The notes below the pieces were generated by a model, which was not told the origin of the DNA, did not search any database, and worked only from the letters and a program-made list of their open reading frames with translations. Both the position numbers and the translations under genes were made by a program. From contig NZ_CP088262.1 in assembly GCF_021117365.1 (NCBI RefSeq), positions 3,598,501 through 3,662,500 on the forward strand: a DNA stretch of 64,000 bases, given 5' to 3'. This stretch comes from Nocardioides sp. cx-173. Lineage in GTDB: Bacteria; Actinomycetota; Actinomycetes; Propionibacteriales; Nocardioidaceae. Of the stretch, positions 36,506-44,188 are shown in pieces (positions within the stretch are counted from its first letter, which is position 1; each line of letters starts with the position of its first letter).

Positions 36506-36877
36506 ATGAGCGACTACAAGCCGGTCCAGGTCACCAAGGGACGTGGCGGCTGGGGCGGACCCCTCACCATCTGCCCCACCTCCGAGCGCCCGCTGATCGC
36601 CTCCATCACCGGAGGCGGGATCCACCCCGTCGCGCAGAAGATCGCCGACCTCACGGGCGGCGAGGCCTTCGACGGGTTCAAGAGCTCGGCGCCGTTCGAC
36701 AAGATCGCCGTCGCCGTCATCGACTGCGGCGGCACGGCCCGCGTCGGCGTGTACCCCATGAAGAAGGTCAAGACCGTCGACGTGCACGCGACCAGCCCCG
36801 CGGGCCCCCTCGCGCAGTTCATCACCGAGGACCTGTTCGTGTCCGGCGTGAAGCTCGAGGACGTGTCCGAGGGATGA
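36506..36877 (+). CDS. srlE: PTS glucitol/sorbitol IIB domain protein
   Basis: A 123-residue protein equal to the N-terminal IIB part of E. coli SrlE: KGRGGWGGPL, HPVAQKIADLTGGEAFDGFK, the phosphocysteine Cys74 in VAVIDCGGTARVGVYPMKK, and PAGPLAQFITEDLFVSGVK. The ATG at 36506 has AGGAG 7 bases upstream and fits the family N-terminus. An in-frame GTG at 36401 would add 35 residues with a poly-proline stretch encoded by the C run; this longer form looks unlikely but is possible. The IIA gene starts within its stop codon. Confidence 0.92.
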   Translation: MSDYKPVQVTKGRGGWGGPLTICPTSERPLIASITGGGIHPVAQKIADLTGGEAFDGFKSSAPFDKIAVAVIDCGGTARVGVYPMKKVKTVDVHATSPAGPLAQFITEDLFVSGVKLEDVSEG

Positions 36878-37293
36878 GCGGCGCGGAGAGCCCGACGAGC
36901 ACCGCCACGGTCTACCAGTCGACCGTCACCCAGGTCGGCGACCAGGTGGAGGCCTTCCTCTCGCACGGGCTGCTGATCCTCTTCGCGGCGGGCTCGCCCG
37001 CCGAGCTCCACGACATCTCCGTCCTCCACGAGGCCGACGTCGCCGACGACGGCCCGCGCCCCGGCGACACGGTCCAGGTCGGCGACACCTCGTTCGAGGT
37101 GCTCGCGGTCGGCGACGTCGTCCGGGACAACCTCCTCAACCTGGGCCACCTGGACCTCAAGGCCGACGGCCGCACCGAGCCCAAGCTGCCCGGAGACGTC
37201 TGCGTCCGCAAGGGCGACCTGCCGCTGCTCGCGGTGGGCGACACCTTCCGGATCAGCCGCTCCCCCGACACCCAGAAAGCAGTGACCCCATGA
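36874..37293 (+). CDS. srlB: PTS glucitol/sorbitol IIA component
   Basis: A 139-residue EIIA of the glucitol class, matching E. coli SrlB: TVYQSTVTQVGDQVEAFL at the N-terminus, the expected phosphohistidine His52 in DISVLHEADVA, and VRDNLLNLGHLDLKADG. A conserved end GDTFRISRSP follows. It transfers phosphate from HPr to the IIB protein. It overlaps the IIB gene and the following oxidoreductase gene by four bases each, so all are translated together. Confidence 0.9.
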   Translation: MSGAESPTSTATVYQSTVTQVGDQVEAFLSHGLLILFAAGSPAELHDISVLHEADVADDGPRPGDTVQVGDTSFEVLAVGDVVRDNLLNLGHLDLKADGRTEPKLPGDVCVRKGDLPLLAVGDTFRISRSPDTQKAVTP

Positions 37294-38618
37294 GCTACCG
37301 AGACCGGCTCCAGCACAGGCTCGACGAGACCGGACGCCCCCTGCGCGTCGGCCTCGTGGGAGCCGGACAGATGGGCCGCGGGCTCGCCGCCCAGCTGCTC
37401 CGCATGCCGGGCATCTCCCTGTCCGCCGTGCTCGACGTCCAGCTCGACCGTGCACAGGAGGCCCTGACCCAGGCCGGCATCCAGGCCGTGGACGTCGCCG
37501 GCCCGCAGGAGGCCGCCGCGGCGGTCGAGGCCGGCCACAGCGTGGCCCTCGAGCGGATCGAGGACCTCGCCGGGCTCCCGCTCGACATCGTCGTGGAGGC
37601 CACGGGAGTCCCGGAGGTCGCCGTCCGCGTCGCCGTCGCCGCCCTCTCGGCCGGCATCTCGGTCGCGACGCTGACCGTCGAGGCCGACGTGACCATCGGG
37701 CGCTACATGGCCCGCCTGGCGCAGGAGTCGGGCGCGGTCTACTCCGTGTGCCGCGGCGACGAGCCCGTCGAGACCAAGATCCTGGTCGACTACGCCCGCG
37801 ACCTGAACTTCGAGGTGATCTGCGCGGGCAAGGGGAAGAACAACCCGCTCGACCCCTACGCGACTCCCGAGTCCCTCGCCGAGCGGGCCGCGGGCAAGCA
37901 GATGAACCCCAAGATGCTGACCAGCTTCGTCGATGGGTCCAAGGCCATGATCGAGATGGCCTCCCTGGCCAACACGACCGGGCTCGAGGTGAGCACGCCG
38001 GGGATGCACGGCCCCGCCTCGACGGTCGAGACGCTGCACGAGACGTTCGCGTTGAAGGAGGACGGCGGCATCCTGGACCGGCCCGGCGTGGTGGACTACT
38101 GCACCGGCCCGGTGGCCCCCGGGGTCTTCGTGGTGATCCGCACCGAGGACCCGTACGTGCACCACGAGATGACCTACCTCCAGATGGGCGACGGGCCCTA
38201 CTTCGCCTTGTACCGGCCCTACCACCTTGCCAGCATCGAGGCGCCGCTCACGGTCTACGAGATGGCCCTGGACAAGCGGCCCAGCCTCATCTCGGAGCAC
38301 TGGACGGCCGAGGTCGGCGCGCAGACGAAGCGGCCCATGAAGGCCGGGGAGCGGATCGACGGCATCGGTGGCTCGACCGTGCGCGGCCACATCGAGTCGT
38401 CGTCGGGCTTCGCAGCGGCGGGCCGCGTCCCACTCGGCGTCCTGGCCGGGGCCACCCTGGTCCGCGACGTCCCGGTCGACCACACGCTCACCTACGACGA
38501 CGTGCAGGTCGACGAGTCGCTGCTGATCGTGCGGATGCGCCGGATCCAGGAGTCGATGGACGACGCCGGGGCCGACGTCCCGGACCTGGCGGCCCTCCGC
38601 TCGGCTCTGGTCGCCTGA
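37290..38618 (+). CDS. NAD(P)-dependent oxidoreductase with SAF domain (COG4091, possible DXR-like/DRL)
   Basis: A 442-residue protein: an N-terminal homoserine-dehydrogenase-like NAD(P) fold (LRVGLVGAGQMGRGLAAQLL; DIVVEATGVPEVAVRVAVAA), a central catalytic region with VICAGKGKNNPLDPYATPES and STPGMHGPASTVETLHETFA, and a C-terminal SAF-type domain (about residues 350-420). This is COG4091, annotated as predicted homoserine dehydrogenase, but as recalled from the literature the Brucella DXR-like enzyme (DRL) that makes 2-C-methyl-D-erythritol 4-phosphate belongs to this same group. An alternative is oxidation of a sugar-alcohol phosphate delivered by the PTS. It is coupled to srlB by an ATGA overlap, and an IspD-family gene follows after 49 bases. 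Confidence 0.75.
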   Translation: MSYRDRLQHRLDETGRPLRVGLVGAGQMGRGLAAQLLRMPGISLSAVLDVQLDRAQEALTQAGIQAVDVAGPQEAAAAVEAGHSVALERIEDLAGLPLDIVVEATGVPEVAVRVAVAALSAGISVATLTVEADVTIGRYMARLAQESGAVYSVCRGDEPVETKILVDYARDLNFEVICAGKGKNNPLDPYATPESLAERAAGKQMNPKMLTSFVDGSKAMIEMASLANTTGLEVSTPGMHGPASTVETLHETFALKEDGGILDRPGVVDYCTGPVAPGVFVVIRTEDPYVHHEMTYLQMGDGPYFALYRPYHLASIEAPLTVYEMALDKRPSLISEHWTAEVGAQTKRPMKAGERIDGIGGSTVRGHIESSSGFAAAGRVPLGVLAGATLVRDVPVDHTLTYDDVQVDESLLIVRMRRIQESMDDAGADVPDLAALRSALVA

Positions 38619-38667
38619 GCGCGGTCCGACATGCTCGACGGTCCGCGGGGACGGCTAGGCTCGGAGG

Positions 38668-39474
38668 GTGGCCACGCCCCTCTCCGACCCAGCCTCCCCG
38701 CGGGCCGCGCTGGTGATGCTGGCGGCCGGGGAGGGCCGCCGTACCGGCCACCACACCAACAAGGTGCTGTTGCCGCTGGCCGGCAGGCGGGTCTTCACCT
38801 GGTCGCTCGACTGGGCCCGGCGGCTGCCGTCGGTCACCCGGACGCTGCTGGTCATCCGGGAGCAGGACCGCGAGCAGGTGCTGGCCACGGTCGACCGCGA
38901 GGTCGAGCCGCCGGACGTCACGGTCGTCACGGGTGGCGACAGCCGCCACGGCTCCGAGTGGGAGGCCCTGCAGAGCCTCGCCCCCGCCATCGAGAGCGGT
39001 GAGGTCGACGTGGTCGTGATCCATGACGCCGCCCGGCCCCTGGCCGGGACGGCGCTCTTCGCCGCCGTCATCGCGGCGGCGGCGGAGCACGGCGGCGCCA
39101 TCCCGGTCCGGGACCAGGGCCACCTCACCTCCCTCGACGGCGCCGAGTCGGCGCCGGACCGGGTCGTGGCCGTGCAGACTCCGCAGGCCTTCGCCGCGCG
39201 GCCGCTCCTGGCCGCCTACCGCCAGGCCGCGGCGGACGGCTTCGTCGGGACCGACACCGCGAGCTGCATGGAGCGCTACACCGACGTCCCCGTCCGCTGC
39301 GTGCCCGGCGACGCGGGCAACATCAAGATCACCTTCCCCGAGGACCTGTTCCTGGCGGAGCGGCTGCTCGCCAAGGCGTCGTGGGACCTGTCCGGCGGCC
39401 TCGAGCGCGCGCCCGCGCCGGCGCGGGGCCGCCGGCACCTGGGCGACCTGTGGCACACCGGGGAGCTCGCATGA
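38668..39474 (+). CDS. ispD: IspD/TarI-family cytidylyltransferase
   Basis: A 268-residue nucleotidyltransferase with the residues expected for an active enzyme: the CTP loop VMLAAGEGRRTGHHTNKVLL (Arg and Lys present), VVVIHDAARPLAG, VVAVQTPQAFAARPLL, FVGTDTASCMERY and GDAGNIKITFPEDLFLAE. It should couple CTP to a polyol phosphate such as 2-C-methyl-D-erythritol 4-phosphate (IspD) or ribitol 5-phosphate (TarI); the sequence alone does not decide. It is in the glucitol-type PTS operon, whereas the place next to carD, where ispD is usual, holds two degenerate relatives. GTG start at 38668 after GGAGG. The zinc-ribbon gene starts in its stop codon. Confidence 0.85.
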   Translation: MATPLSDPASPRAALVMLAAGEGRRTGHHTNKVLLPLAGRRVFTWSLDWARRLPSVTRTLLVIREQDREQVLATVDREVEPPDVTVVTGGDSRHGSEWEALQSLAPAIESGEVDVVVIHDAARPLAGTALFAAVIAAAAEHGGAIPVRDQGHLTSLDGAESAPDRVVAVQTPQAFAARPLLAAYRQAAADGFVGTDTASCMERYTDVPVRCVPGDAGNIKITFPEDLFLAERLLAKASWDLSGGLERAPAPARGRRHLGDLWHTGELA

Positions 39475-39779
39475 GCGTCGAGCACGCGGACCTGCGCTGC
39501 GACAGCTGCGAGACCGTCACCGACCACGAGTTCCACTACGCCGGCCGACTGCTGGAGTCGGTGCGCTGCACCCGCTGCGGCAGCCACCTCGAGCTCTCGC
39601 ACCGGGCGCTGCTGCCGGCCTACGCCCTCGACCTCGAGCATCGCCTCACGAGCAAGCCGCGCCGGATGTGGCACCGCGCGGCCCGCAACCCGCGCGGCTT
39701 CCTGGTCGGGCTGCCGGCGGCGGTGCTGCGGCAGCCGGCCAAGTTCCTGCACGAGCTGCGCGAGCTCATCCGTCGCTGA
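39471..39779 (+). CDS. Small zinc-ribbon protein
   Basis: A 102-residue protein with two CxxC knuckles, LRCDSCETV (residues 8-13) and VRCTRCGSH (about 34-37), forming a probable zinc ribbon, followed by a basic helical tail. Short proteins like this occur widely in actinobacteria without assigned function. The ATG at 39471 overlaps the cytidylyltransferase stop (ATGA), so it belongs to the same transcript. Its last 14 bases overlap the end of the convergent IspD-like gene. Confidence 0.7.
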   Translation: MSVEHADLRCDSCETVTDHEFHYAGRLLESVRCTRCGSHLELSHRALLPAYALDLEHRLTSKPRRMWHRAARNPRGFLVGLPAAVLRQPAKFLHELRELIRR

Positions 39780-40446
39780 GGGGGGCGTGGTCCTCGGCGC
39801 GCACCTGCCGGCGCAGCTCGTCGACGCACTCCAGCAGGTTGACCGCCGAGGTGTCGTCGACCCGGCGCGCCAGCGAGGGCCCCTTGACCAAGGAGACCTC
39901 GCCCCGCGCGCGCATCCAGGTGACCAGCTCGCCGAAGTCGCCGAGCGGCGGCGGACCGTCGGCGGACTCGACCACCCCCCGGGCCACGACCGCCGGCGCG
40001 ATCAGGCCGGCCAGCCCCTCCCGGTCGATGGTGCCCTGGATCCGGTCCTCGACGACGGTCTTGACCGTGTCGGTGACCGGCCGGAACGCCACCGCGGAGA
40101 TCCCGGTGCGCTCGGCCTCGTCGGCGACCGAGGCCAGGAAGCCGGGCGAGGCAAGCGGGCAAAGCGGGTCATGGACGAGCAGACCGGTGGGCGCCGCGAC
40201 CACCTCGGTCCACCACTCGTCCACCTCGAGGACACGGGCCATCGGGGCCGCGCGGGCGACCTCACGGCGTACCTGCTCGCGCTGGTGCGGCTCGACGAGC
40301 ACCGAGATGGCGCGCGAGCCGAGCTCCACGAGGGCACGCACCGCATGGACGTGCAGCGGCCGCCGGTGCAGGAGCGCGAACGGGACGTCCCCCCGGCCGA
40401 CCAACGGCAGCACCGCGTGGTCGGGGCGGGCGACGGGCGTACTCAT
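39766..40446 (-). CDS. IspD-like protein lacking CTP-binding residues (paralogue 1)
   Basis: A 226-residue protein with the overall IspD pattern: a shortened first loop (AVLPLVGRGDVPFALLHRRP), LLVHDPLCPLASPGFL for HDAARP, AFRPVTDTVKTVVEDRIQGT for PVxDTxK, TIDREGLAGLIAP, and the C-terminal VSLVKGPSLARRVDD. The CTP-loop arginine and lysine (Arg20 and Lys27 in E. coli IspD) are missing, and HDAARP is altered, so catalysis in the usual way seems doubtful; it may be regulatory, a subunit, or specialised. It lies downstream of paralogue 2 and carD on the same strand. The GTG/ATG choice is clear: ATG at 40446. Confidence 0.75.
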   Translation of the reverse strand: MSTPVARPDHAVLPLVGRGDVPFALLHRRPLHVHAVRALVELGSRAISVLVEPHQREQVRREVARAAPMARVLEVDEWWTEVVAAPTGLLVHDPLCPLASPGFLASVADEAERTGISAVAFRPVTDTVKTVVEDRIQGTIDREGLAGLIAPAVVARGVVESADGPPPLGDFGELVTWMRARGEVSLVKGPSLARRVDDTSAVNLLECVDELRRQVRAEDHAPLSDG

Positions 40447-40491
40447 GGCGCCCCCACCGTAGGCGGTGGCCGAGTCGCGGTCACGAGCCGG

Positions 40492-40998
40492 TCAGGCGCG
40501 AGTGGGCCGGGTGAGGGCCTCGAGCTCGGCGACGTCGGCCACCGACCGGACTCGCCGGGCCGTGGCCGGCGCCGGCACCGTCACCACCTCGAAGTCGCGA
40601 CGCAGCCACGTCACCAGGGCCTCGAAGTCCGCAGCCGGCGGCTCCTCGATGGCCCGCACCACGGAGGCGGGGAGCACCACGGGCGAGGCGACCACCTCGG
40701 CGCCGTCCGCGCCGGGAAGCACGCCGACGACCACGCGGTCCCGCTCGACGGCGAGCCGAACGCAGGAGGCGATGAACTCCGCGGGCGTCATCGGGCACAG
40801 GCTGTCGTGGAGCACGAAGGGCTCCTCGGCGTCGACGACGCCGGCCCACTCGGTCCCGAGGTCCACGGGCGTGACCCCGGCCTCGCCCAGCGCCCACACG
40901 GCACAGGTCACCAGCGCCTCACCGTGGATCAGCGCGAACGGCAGCGAGCCGCGGTCCTGCTCGATGATCGCGCCGAGCGCGGTGAGGTCGTCGTCCAC
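40492..40998 (-). CDS. Degenerate IspD-like protein (paralogue 2)
   Basis: A 168-residue protein aligned with paralogue 1 by SLPFALIHGEALVTCAVWAL, the block VLHDSLCPMTPAEFIASCV, a shared VVLPASVVRAIEEPPAADFE and LVTWLRRDFEVVTVPAPATA. It lacks the CTP loop and the central segment of IspD and is even more reduced. Start: GTG at 40998 is preferred; a TTG at 41007 adds three residues. It begins just after a strong hairpin that ends the carD transcript, so it may depend on read-through. Together with paralogue 1 it occupies the normal ispD locus. Confidence 0.65.
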   Translation of the reverse strand: MDDDLTALGAIIEQDRGSLPFALIHGEALVTCAVWALGEAGVTPVDLGTEWAGVVDAEEPFVLHDSLCPMTPAEFIASCVRLAVERDRVVVGVLPGADGAEVVASPVVLPASVVRAIEEPPAADFEALVTWLRRDFEVVTVPAPATARRVRSVADVAELEALTRPTRA

Positions 40999-41013
40999 GT
41001 GGCCCAAGGTACG

Positions 41014-41047
41014 TCGAAGGCCCCCGGCGGGTGCCGGGGGCCTTCGA
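41014..41047 (-). terminator. Terminator-like hairpin after carD
   Basis: A perfect 15-base stem: 41014-41028 (TCGAAGGCCCCCGGC) pairs with 41033-41047, with a 4-base loop, 10 bases after the carD stop codon on the minus strand. No U run follows, as is usual at this GC content. It separates carD from the degenerate IspD-like genes. Confidence 0.8.
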
Positions 41048-41057
41048 AGAGCTCAGC

Positions 41058-41543
41058 TCAGGAGGCGAGGACCTCGTCGAGGATGGCCTCGGCCTTGTCC
41101 TCGTTGGTGTGCTCGGCCAGGGCCAGCTCGGAGACCAGGATCTGGCGCGCCTTGGCGAGCATCCGCTTCTCGCCCGCGGACAGGCCGCGGTCGCGCTCGC
41201 GGCGCCACAGGTCCCGCACGACCTCGGCAACCTTCATGACGTCGCCGCTGTGCAGCTTCTCCAGGTTGGCCTTGTAGCGGCGCGACCAGTTGGTCGGCTC
41301 CTCCACATGGGCAGCACGCAGGACATCGAAGACGCGGTCGAGCCCCGCCTTGTCCACGACGTCACGGACGCCGACCAGGTCCAGGTTGCACGCAGGCACG
41401 CGCACGACCAGATCCTGCTGGGCGACGATCCGGAGAACGAGGTACTCACGATCCTCGCCCTTGATGGTCCGCATCTCGATGTCCTCGATGACTGCAGCCC
41501 CGTGATTTGGGTAAACAACCGTTTCGCCGACGGTGAAAGTCAT
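41058..41543 (-). CDS. carD: CarD/CdnL-family RNA polymerase-binding regulator
   Basis: A 161-residue essential global regulator that binds RNA polymerase beta and stabilises open complexes, notably at rRNA promoters. The N-terminal RNA polymerase interacting domain is [20 protein letters not shown] with [10 protein letters not shown], and the C-terminal DNA-binding helices include a tryptophan in [20 protein letters not shown]. Length is normal. The ATG at 41543 has an AGGAAGGGG site, and a TAGAAT -10-like element lies 28 bases upstream (41571-41576). It would normally be followed by ispD and ispF, but the two genes after its terminator are reduced IspD-like proteins. Confidence 0.95.
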   Translation of the reverse strand: MTFTVGETVVYPNHGAAVIEDIEMRTIKGEDREYLVLRIVAQQDLVVRVPACNLDLVGVRDVVDKAGLDRVFDVLRAAHVEEPTNWSRRYKANLEKLHSGDVMKVAEVVRDLWRRERDRGLSAGEKRMLAKARQILVSELALAEHTNEDKAEAILDEVLAS

Positions 41544-41751
41544 ATGTGATGAACCCCTTCCTAGGGGTCCATTCTAACACGCCCGCGTGTCGGCGCCGTT
41601 GGCGTTTGCGCAGGTCAGAGGCTTGAAGCAGGCTTGACGAAATCGAATTCCTGTGGTCGAGCCCTTCTCCATCCGTGCCCGGAGGCCCCGAATATGGCGC
41701 GTTCGGCGGCATTTCTCCCACCCTGTGCACGTCGTGGTCGATACTGCACGG

Positions 41752-42648
41752 ATGGCGAAGACCCAGCGCTGGAGGCGACGCAGCTCCGCCGGGGAGACAC
41801 CGGCCGAGGAGACCGTCGAGACGGTCGAGGAGCCCCGGGCGACCCTCACCCGCACCCCGGATGAGGACGTCGACCGGGACCCCTCGGGGCCATCGGAGCC
41901 CTCGGAGCCCGCGCCGCCGCGGCGGGGGGCGGGACGGCTGCGCCTGGCCGAGCGCGGCCCGGTCCTGCTGGTCCAGGCCGCCCACCCGCGCCAGGCGATC
42001 CTGACCGCCCTGTTCGTGGCGGCCGCGGCCGCCCTGTCGGGTCGCCCGACGCGCGAGGTGCTCGTGGTGGGCGCGACCGTCCTCGTCGGCCAGGCGATCA
42101 TCGGCTGGCACAACGACCTCGTCGACCGGCAGCGCGACGCGCGCCACGACGTACCCGGCAAGCCCCTGGCACGCGAGCAGCTGGACCCCGGCACCGTGTG
42201 GTTCGCCCTCACGTGCGCCGTCCTGCTGGTCGTGCCGCTGGCCGTCACCTCCGGGATCACGGCCGGCAGCGCCTACCTGGTGTCCTTGGTCGTCGCGATC
42301 ATGGGCAACGTCGTCCTGCGCACCGGCTTCCTCTCCTGGCTGCCCTGGGCCGTCTCGTGGGGCCTGTTGCCGGCCTACCTGTCCTACGGCGGATGGGGCG
42401 GGCAGTTCGAGGGCGACCCGCCCAGCACACTGATGGTCGTCCTGTTCGCCCTGCTCGGCATCGGGGTGCACTTCCTGCGTGCTCTCTGGGGTCTGGTGCC
42501 CGACAACGACGACGGCTGGACCTATCTGCCGCTCAAGCTGGGGCTCCGGGTGGGCGCCACCCGACTGCTGGTCCTGTCGGGGGTCTACACCATGGCCGTG
42601 CTCGTGGCGATCGCCTTCGCGGCGACGTACTCCGGCCTGGCCCGCTGA
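41752..42648 (+). CDS. UbiA-family prenyltransferase (SCO3242 type)
   Basis: A 298-residue membrane prenyltransferase. The first 60 residues are hydrophilic and rich in Glu, Pro and Ser; then come about seven to eight transmembrane helices. The first polyprenyl-diphosphate site is IIGWHNDLVDRQRDARHDVP (NDxxD type); a second acidic motif is PDNDDGWTYLPLKLG. It likely attaches a prenyl chain to an aromatic or lipid acceptor, but the acceptor is unknown. The ATG at 41752 was preferred; the extension back to 41653 has no family character. It is divergent from carD. Confidence 0.8.
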   Translation: MAKTQRWRRRSSAGETPAEETVETVEEPRATLTRTPDEDVDRDPSGPSEPSEPAPPRRGAGRLRLAERGPVLLVQAAHPRQAILTALFVAAAAALSGRPTREVLVVGATVLVGQAIIGWHNDLVDRQRDARHDVPGKPLAREQLDPGTVWFALTCAVLLVVPLAVTSGITAGSAYLVSLVVAIMGNVVLRTGFLSWLPWAVSWGLLPAYLSYGGWGGQFEGDPPSTLMVVLFALLGIGVHFLRALWGLVPDNDDGWTYLPLKLGLRVGATRLLVLSGVYTMAVLVAIAFAATYSGLAR

Positions 42649-42720
42649 CCCCTCGGCGAGGGCACTAGGCTGAGCCCCATCCTCGCCGTGCGGCGCCCGA
42701 TCGAACCGAAGGCTCTGACG

Positions 42721-43365
42721 ATGCATCACCGCAGCAAGCTCCTGCTCGCCTCAGGAGCGCTCCTGCTCGCCACCCCCGCCCTCAGCTCCTGCGGGTTCAA
42801 CCTTTCGACCGACCGCATCAACACCGTCCAGCACGGAGGCACCAACCGCGACGGCGACGTCGACGTGCTCGGCGCGGTCATCATCTCCGGCAGCGAGGGC
42901 ACCGGCACGCTGAGCGGCACCCTGGCCAACAACACCGACGACGAGGCCCAGCTGGCCAGCGTCACCAGCGGTGGCGAGGTCGAGCTGAGCGCCGGCGAGA
43001 TCGAGCCGGCCGAGATCACCGGGCGCGGCGCCGTCAAGCTTGCCGACATCGGGGACGGCATCCGCGTCGAGGGCGACTTCCGACCCGGCGACGTCGTGGA
43101 CGTGGTGTTCGAGTTCGACAGCGGGGAGCGCGTCGACGTCGAGGTCCCGGTCGTGCGCGAGTGCGGCTTCTACGAGGAGCTCGACAGCGCCCCGTCGGCG
43201 TCCTCGTCCGGCTCCCCGTCCGCGAGCAGCAGCGAGACCAGCGAGACCAGCGATCCCAGCGAGACCGCGAGCGCCGGCGACGAGCCGTCGACCGAGCCCA
43301 CCGACGAGGCGGCCGAGAAGACCACGGCCTGGTCGTGCGACACCGAAGTGGACGAGGCGCACTGA
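42721..43365 (+). CDS. Putative lipoprotein with low-complexity C-terminus
   Basis: A 214-residue secreted protein. Signal peptide residues 1-22 end in the lipobox LSSC (lipid-modified cysteine in ALSSCGFN). The mature part is a beta-rich domain with repeated [23 protein letters not shown] sequence, resembling small actinobacterial surface lipoproteins with no assigned role; residues 160-205 are Ser/Thr/Glu-rich. It ends with a pair of cysteines ([12 protein letters not shown] and the earlier [10 protein letters not shown]) that could pair. The gpmA start shares the last base of its stop (TGATG), so they are cotranscribed. Confidence 0.75.
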   Translation: MHHRSKLLLASGALLLATPALSSCGFNLSTDRINTVQHGGTNRDGDVDVLGAVIISGSEGTGTLSGTLANNTDDEAQLASVTSGGEVELSAGEIEPAEITGRGAVKLADIGDGIRVEGDFRPGDVVDVVFEFDSGERVDVEVPVVRECGFYEELDSAPSASSSGSPSASSSETSETSDPSETASAGDEPSTEPTDEAAEKTTAWSCDTEVDEAH

Positions 43366-44108
43366 TGAGCCACACCCTGATCCTGCTCCGCCACGGCGAG
43401 AGCGAGTGGAACGCCAAGAACCTCTTCACCGGCTGGGTCGACGTCGCGCTGACCGAGAAGGGCCGCGCGGAGGCCGTCCGCGGCGGCGAGCTGATGCGCG
43501 AGGCCGGCGTCCTGCCCGACATCGTCCACACCTCGCTGCAGCGTCGCGCCATCAACACCGCCTACCTCGCCCTCGACGCCGCCGACCGCCACTGGATCCC
43601 GGTCAAGCGGTCCTGGCGCCTCAACGAGCGCCACTACGGGGCGCTGCAGGGCAAGAACAAGAAGCAGACGCTCGAGGAGTACGGCGAGGAGCAGTTCATG
43701 CTCTGGCGCCGCAGCTTCGACACGCCCCCGCCGCCCCTCGCCGACAACGACGAGTGGTCGCAGGTGGGCCTGCCGCAGTACGCCGACCTCGGCGACGAGA
43801 TGCCCCGTACCGAGTGCCTCAAGGACGTCATCGCCCGGATGCTGCCGTACTGGGAGTCCGACATCACCGCCGATCTGACGGCCGGTCGCACGGTGCTGGT
43901 CGCCGCCCACGGCAACAGCCTGCGCGGCATCGTCAAGCACCTCGACGGCATCAGCGACGAGGACATCGCCGGCCTCAACATCCCCACCGGCATGCCCCTG
44001 GTCTACGAGCTCGACGACACCTTCACCCCGCTCACCGCAGGCGGCACCTACCTCGACCCCGAGGCCGCTGCTGCTGCCGCCGCCGCCGTCGCCAACCAGG
44101 GTCGCTGA
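43365..44108 (+). CDS. gpmA: 2,3-bisphosphoglycerate-dependent phosphoglycerate mutase
   Basis: A 247-residue cofactor-dependent glycolytic mutase interconverting 3- and 2-phosphoglycerate. The phosphohistidine lies in [20 protein letters not shown]; the second block [20 protein letters not shown] and the acid/base region [19 protein letters not shown] are intact. A C-terminal alanine-rich tail follows. As in Mycobacterium (Rv0489), the gene precedes the phoU/senX3-regX3 group. It is convergent with phoU, with a shared inverted-repeat terminator between them. Confidence 0.95.
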   Translation: MSHTLILLRHGESEWNAKNLFTGWVDVALTEKGRAEAVRGGELMREAGVLPDIVHTSLQRRAINTAYLALDAADRHWIPVKRSWRLNERHYGALQGKNKKQTLEEYGEEQFMLWRRSFDTPPPPLADNDEWSQVGLPQYADLGDEMPRTECLKDVIARMLPYWESDITADLTAGRTVLVAAHGNSLRGIVKHLDGISDEDIAGLNIPTGMPLVYELDDTFTPLTAGGTYLDPEAAAAAAAAVANQGR

Positions 44109-44121
44109 CAGATCGACGTTC

Positions 44122-44188
44122 GGGGTAGTCCCTGACGATTGTGTTGCCCCAGAGGGTTTTCAACAGCACAAACGTCCGGGACTATCCC
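44122..44188. terminator. Bidirectional inverted repeat between gpmA and phoU
   Basis: Long imperfect arms: 44122-44146 (beginning GGGGTAGTCCC) and 44161-44188 (ending GGGACTATCCC) with a 14-base loop. The right arm contains the TAG stop codon of phoU (44182-44184), so the repeat has been built into the gene end. The 11-base element GGGATAGTCCC also occurs at the convergent ends of the DUF4032 and acyl-CoA dehydrogenase genes (14951-14961). Confidence 0.7.

Noticed and set aside
36401..36877. Start of the IIB gene at GTG 36401
   Set aside because: It would add a 35-residue poly-proline extension absent from the family, whereas the ATG at 36506 has a good AGGAG site; it is mentioned only because the C run would affect it.
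24857..39779. A horizontally acquired genomic island bounded by att sites
   Set aside because: No integrase, no direct repeats at plausible ends and no tRNA boundary were found, and base composition looks similar to flanks by eye. A rearrangement is possible but an integrative element is not supported.
41541..41548. CATATGTG overlapping the carD start as a regulator site
   Set aside because: It matches the half-site of the PTS promoters but overlaps the start codon itself and lacks the second half-site, so it is probably chance.
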